DNA from: Roseateles_B sp041913905
GTDB taxonomy: Bacteria; Pseudomonadota; Gammaproteobacteria; Burkholderiales; Burkholderiaceae_C
DNA: 64,000 nt
Direction: 5' to 3'
Assembly (NCBI GenBank): GCA_041913905.1
Contig: JAYSEK010000009.1
Span: 1 to 64,000, forward strand
Positions 60,709 to 64,000 of this stretch are shown piece by piece. A program made the position numbers and the translations under genes. The notes beneath the pieces were generated by a model. It made no database searches, was not told the origin of the DNA, and saw only the letters and a list, made by a program, of their open reading frames with translations. Numbering within the stretch: the stretch's first letter is position 1; each line of letters opens with the position of its first letter.

Positions 60709-62154
60709 ATGGCATTCGATCTCGTCTTTTTCGGGGGTACTGGCGATCTCACCTGGCGCAAGCTGATGCCGGCGCTGTTCCAGGCCTTCCGCCACGGCAA
60801 GCTGCCCGAAGGCGGCCGCATCCTGGCCGTGGCGCGCGACGAAATGCCCGACGAGCGCTACCGCGACTGGCTCAAGGAGCGCTTCCAGGAAGTCGAGGGC
60901 GCCAAGCGCCCCAGTGACGAGGAGTTCGAACGCTTTGCGGCGCTGGTGCATTACCGCCGCATGGACCTCTCCCAGCCCGAGCACTATGCGCGACTCAAGG
61001 AGTGGCTGGGCGAACGCAACGCAGACACCGTGGTCCTCTATCTGGCCACCAGCCCCCACCTCTTCACGCAGATCTGCGAACAGCTCGGCGCTGCCGGCCT
61101 CAACGGCCCGCGCGTCCGCGTGGTGCTTGAAAAGCCGCTGGGCCACGACCTGGCCAGCGCTCAGCAGATCAACCGCGTGGTGCGCTCGGTCTTCACCGAA
61201 TCGCAGGCCTTCCGCATCGACCACTACCTGGGCAAGCCCTCGGTGCAGAACCTGATGGCCCTGCGCTTCGGCAACGCGCTCTTCGAGCCGCTGTGGAACC
61301 GCGAGGCCATCGCCAACATCCAGATCACGCTGGCCGAATCGCTGGGCGTGGGCACACGCGGTCCCTTCTATGACGGCACCGGCGCATTGCGCGACATGAT
61401 CCAGAACCATGCGCTGCAGCTGCTGACCATGATCGCGATGGAACCGCCGTCCACCAATGACGCCGACGCCATCCGCGACGAGAAGCTCAAGGTGCTGCGC
61501 TCGCTCAAGCCCTTCACGGCCGAGTCCGTGGCCCGCGACGTGGTGCGCGGCCAGTACCGCGCCGGCAGCGTCGACGGCAAGGCGGTGGTGGGCTATCTGG
61601 ACGAAGCCAAGATCCCGGCGAACAGCGCCTGCGAGACCTTCGTGGCGCTGCGCACCGAGGTGCAGAACTGGCGCTGGGCCGGCGTGCCCTTCTACCTGCG
61701 CACCGGCAAGCGGCTGGCCGCGCGGGACGCGCAGATCGTCGTCAATTTCCGCCCGGTGCCGCATCCCATCTTCCCCGGCGCCAACCAGCCCAACCGCCTG
61801 GTGATCAAGCTGCAGCCGGAGGATGGCCTGGAGCTGCAATTGCTCGCGGCCAAGGGCAACTCGCACGGCGAATCATTGGCCCCGGTGTCGCTGGACCTGG
61901 ACTTCGACAAGGCCTTCGGCAGCGCCCGCGTCGGCGCTTACGAACGGCTGCTGCTGGACGCCATCGCCGGCAAGCTCAACCTCTTCGTGCGCAGCGATGA
62001 GCAGGAGCAAGCCTGGCGCTGGGTCGAACCCATCCTGGACGCCTGGGCGGCCGACAGCACCGGCCCCCGTGGCTACAACGCAGGCAGCTGGGGCCCGGCC
62101 GCCGCCAGCGCCCTGGTGGCGCGCGACGGCTTTGCTTGGGCCGAGGAGCAGTGA
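60709..62154 (+). CDS. zwf: glucose-6-phosphate 1-dehydrogenase
   Basis: Oxidises glucose-6-P to 6-phosphogluconolactone with NAD(P)+. In this 481-residue protein the dinucleotide motif FFGGTGDLTWRKL lies at the N terminus. The active site RIDHYLGKPSVQNLMALRFGN is at about 174-194 (key residues D, H, Y, K), and FYLRTGKRL is in the second half. ATG 60709 was chosen from the family start and a GGAA before it; GTG 60685 is the alternative. Confidence 0.95.
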   Translation: MAFDLVFFGGTGDLTWRKLMPALFQAFRHGKLPEGGRILAVARDEMPDERYRDWLKERFQEVEGAKRPSDEEFERFAALVHYRRMDLSQPEHYARLKEWLGERNADTVVLYLATSPHLFTQICEQLGAAGLNGPRVRVVLEKPLGHDLASAQQINRVVRSVFTESQAFRIDHYLGKPSVQNLMALRFGNALFEPLWNREAIANIQITLAESLGVGTRGPFYDGTGALRDMIQNHALQLLTMIAMEPPSTNDADAIRDEKLKVLRSLKPFTAESVARDVVRGQYRAGSVDGKAVVGYLDEAKIPANSACETFVALRTEVQNWRWAGVPFYLRTGKRLAARDAQIVVNFRPVPHPIFPGANQPNRLVIKLQPEDGLELQLLAAKGNSHGESLAPVSLDLDFDKAFGSARVGAYERLLLDAIAGKLNLFVRSDEQEQAWRWVEPILDAWAADSTGPRGYNAGSWGPAAASALVARDGFAWAEEQ

Positions 62155-62156
62155 GC

Positions 62157-63023
62157 ATGAGCATTCTTGAACGCATCAAGGCGGCCCTGCCTGCCTTGCC
62201 TCCGGCCGAGCAGCGGGTGGCCAAGCTGCTGCTCAACGACCCGCGCTCCTTCGCCAATCTGCCGGTCAGCGAGCTGGCGGATCGCTCACACGTCAGCAAG
62301 CCAACCGTCGTGCGCTTTTGCCGCAGCGTGGGCTATGACGGCCTGGCAGACTTCAAGCTCAAGCTGGCCGGCAGCGTCAACGAAGGCGTGCCCTTCGTGC
62401 ACCGCGCCGTGGACGAGGACGACAAGCCCGGCGACCTGATCGTCAAGGTGGTCGACAACGCCGTCGCCGCCCTGCTGCACTACCGCAATGATGCGGCCAG
62501 CCACGCCTTCGAGCGCGCGATCACGGCGCTGACCGAGGCCGCCCGGCAGGGCAAGCGCATCGAGTTCTACGGCGTCGGCAATTCCGGCATCGTGGCCCAG
62601 GATGCGCAGCACAAGTTCTTCCGCCTGGGCGTGCACACCATCGCCTGCAGCGACGGCCATGTGCAGCTGATGAGCGCCACCATGCTCACGCCCGGCGACT
62701 GCGCCGTGATCATTTCCAATTCGGGCCGCAGCCGCGACCTGCTGGATGCCGCGGAGATCGCCCGCAAGAAGGGGGCGACCACCATCATCATCACCGCCAG
62801 CGGCTCGCCGCTGGCGCAGCTGGGCCAGGCGCCCGGCCAGGTGCTGCTGGCGGTCGACCATCCCGAGGACTACGACCGCTACAGCCCCATGGTGTCGCGC
62901 CTGCTGCACCTCACGGCGGTGGACATCCTGACCACCGGCGTGGCGCTGCGCCTGGGCCAGCAGCTGCGCCCGGTGCTGCAGGAGATCAAGCGCAATCTGC
63001 GCAGCAAGCGCTACGCGGCCTGA
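62157..63023 (+). CDS. MurR/RpiR-family regulator, HexR-like
   Basis: A 288-residue protein: an N-terminal helix-turn-helix of RpiR type (PVSELADRSHVSKPTVVRFCRSVGY, about 40-64) and a SIS sugar-phosphate-binding domain (about 125-265) with GVGNSGIVAQDA and IISNSGRSRDLL. Such regulators sense KDPG or another sugar phosphate. It starts two bases after the zwf stop, so it is probably co-transcribed with zwf and autoregulatory. Confidence 0.92.
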   Translation: MSILERIKAALPALPPAEQRVAKLLLNDPRSFANLPVSELADRSHVSKPTVVRFCRSVGYDGLADFKLKLAGSVNEGVPFVHRAVDEDDKPGDLIVKVVDNAVAALLHYRNDAASHAFERAITALTEAARQGKRIEFYGVGNSGIVAQDAQHKFFRLGVHTIACSDGHVQLMSATMLTPGDCAVIISNSGRSRDLLDAAEIARKKGATTIIITASGSPLAQLGQAPGQVLLAVDHPEDYDRYSPMVSRLLHLTAVDILTTGVALRLGQQLRPVLQEIKRNLRSKRYAA

Positions 63024-63055
63024 GCCGCCGGCGCACAAATACCAACGAAACACGA

Positions 63056-63075
63056 ACGGCGCCCGTGGGCGCCGT
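63056..63075. terminator. bidirectional terminator-like hairpin between rpiR and mlaB
   Basis: ACGGCGCC, loop CGTG, GGCGCCGT. A strong stem lies between convergent genes, with only short T-rich sequence (CCTTGCGTTGT) on the plus side. Confidence 0.55.
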
Positions 63076-63098
63076 CCTTGCGTTGTCGTGTCCGCAGA

Positions 63099-63416
63099 TC
63101 AGTGCTGAGGTGCCAGCTCGGGCCATAGCGCAGCATCCACTCCGTAGACCCGCGCCAGCTCCTGGAGCTTGGCCGGCACCTCGTGGATCTGCAGCTTGAG
63201 GCCCAGCTGCTCGCTCAGGCGGACAGCGCTCAGCAGCAGCGTCAGCACGCCGGAATCGAATTCGCTGAGGTCCACCGCGTTCAGCCGCAGCAGCGAGCCC
63301 GCCGCCGCGTTGACCTGCGCGGCTTCGGCACGCAGGGCGGCCTCCAGCTCGGTCCAGATCACAGGCAGCTCGGGCAGCCGGACACTGGCAGGCAGCTTGA
63401 GCATGGCTGCGCTCAC
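63099..63416 (-). CDS. mlaB: STAS-domain protein MlaB
   Basis: The cytoplasmic STAS subunit of the Mla ABC transporter that keeps lipid asymmetry in the outer membrane. The 105-residue protein has the STAS core NAVDLSEFDSGVLTLLL. It begins (GTG) four bases after the mlaC stop, in the usual order. ATG 63404 is an alternative start. Confidence 0.88.
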   Translation of the reverse strand: MSAAMLKLPASVRLPELPVIWTELEAALRAEAAQVNAAAGSLLRLNAVDLSEFDSGVLTLLLSAVRLSEQLGLKLQIHEVPAKLQELARVYGVDAALWPELAPQH

Positions 63417-63420
63417 TGGC

Positions 63421-64000
63421 TCAGCCCTTGCCGCCGGCGGCGGCCTTCTGGTTCTTGTCGGCCAGGGCCTTGATCAGGCCGTCGATGCCATTGGCACCGA
63501 TCTCTTGCGCAAAGCTGTTGCGGTATTGGTCCGCCAGCCAGATGCCCAGCACATTGACGTCGTAAATCTTCCAACCATTGGCCGTCTTCTCCAGGCGGTA
63601 GTCCAGCTGGATGGGATCCCCCTTGCCGCGCACTTCGGTCTTGACCACCACCTCGGTGTCTTCGGCCGCCGCGCGCAGCGGCTTCAGGGCGATGGTCTGG
63701 TCTTTCACCTGGGACAGGGCGCCGGCATAGGTGCGCACCAGCAGCGTCTTGAACTCCTCTTGCAGACGCTTTTGCTGCTCGGGGCTGGCCTGCCGCCAGA
63801 AGCGCCCGACGGCCGAGGAGGTCATGCGCTGGAAGTTCACATGAGGCATGACCTTGGTGTCCACCAGGGTCACGATTCGGCCCACGTCACCCCCCTGGAT
63901 GGCCTTGTCGGCCTTCACGGCTTCGATGGTTTCGATGGACAGCTGGCGGATCAGGCCGTCAGCCGTGCTGGCATCCACGGCCTGGCTGCTCAAGGGAAGC
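63421..64000 (-). CDS. mlaC: MlaC phospholipid-binding protein, partial (5' end beyond the window)
   Basis: A periplasmic shuttle that carries phospholipids between the MlaA and MlaFEDB complexes. At least 190 residues are visible, including HVNFQRMTSSAVGRFWRQAS and WKIYDVNVLGIWLADQYRNSF, typical of the family. The N terminus with the signal peptide lies to the right of base 64000. The C terminus is Lys-, Ala- and Gly-rich. Confidence 0.92.
   Translation of the reverse strand, partial: LPLSSQAVDASTADGLIRQLSIETIEAVKADKAIQGGDVGRIVTLVDTKVMPHVNFQRMTSSAVGRFWRQASPEQQKRLQEEFKTLLVRTYAGALSQVKDQTIALKPLRAAAEDTEVVVKTEVRGKGDPIQLDYRLEKTANGWKIYDVNVLGIWLADQYRNSFAQEIGANGIDGLIKALADKNQKAAAGGKG

Overview
The window reads as a GC-rich chromosome segment of a beta-proteobacterium, most likely order Burkholderiales. 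The case rests on gene order (hemA-prfA-prmC-grxD-ubiX; proS/rppH; proB-obgE-rpmA-rplU beside ispB; pilB-pilC-pilD-coaE-zapD-yacG; pgi-tal beside zwf-rpiR) and on the protein sequences. I cannot name genus or species. 

Left core block (1-13391): housekeeping genes for haem synthesis (hemA), translation termination (prfA, prmC), Fe-S/redox (grxD), ubiquinone (ubiX, ispB), cell wall turnover (a lytic transglycosylase), prolyl-tRNA charging (proS), RNA 5'-end processing (rppH), proline synthesis (proB), ribosome assembly (obgE, rplU, rpmA) and a tRNA-Pro(CGG). 

Integrated element (about 13345-51276, about 37.9 kb): it sits in the 3' half of the tRNA-Pro gene and is bounded by a perfect 48-bp direct repeat (13345-13392 and 51229-51276). 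A tyrosine integrase lies just inside the right end. The two ends carry a plasmid-like backbone: a small membrane protein, an AlpA-like DNA-binding protein, a RepA_C-type replication initiator and a second tyrosine recombinase on the left, and an XRE regulator, an iteron/DnaA-box region and the integrase on the right. Excision and circularisation would bring these two halves together as one replicon module. No conjugation genes, relaxase or IS element are visible. 

The cargo is a dense anti-phage/anti-plasmid island. On the plus strand: Fic protein, type III restriction-modification (mod-res), McrBC, and Wadjet (jetABCD). A CAP-domain lipoprotein follows. On the minus strand: Zorya type I (zorABCD) headed by a small ribbon-helix-helix protein. 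Then come modules I cannot assign: a divergent HTH regulator/AAA+ ATPase pair with shared operator-like repeats; an unknown protein coupled to an XRE-ImmA/IrrE metallopeptidase and followed by two small proteins; and a lipoprotein/zinc-ribbon membrane protein pair. These unassigned modules are the best candidates for undescribed systems. 

Right core block (51277-64000): type IV pilus assembly ATPase, platform protein and prepilin peptidase (pilBCD), coaE, zapD, yacG, a HAD hydrolase, pgi, tal, zwf and an RpiR/HexR-like regulator (central carbon metabolism), and mlaB plus a partial mlaC (outer-membrane lipid asymmetry) running off the right edge.
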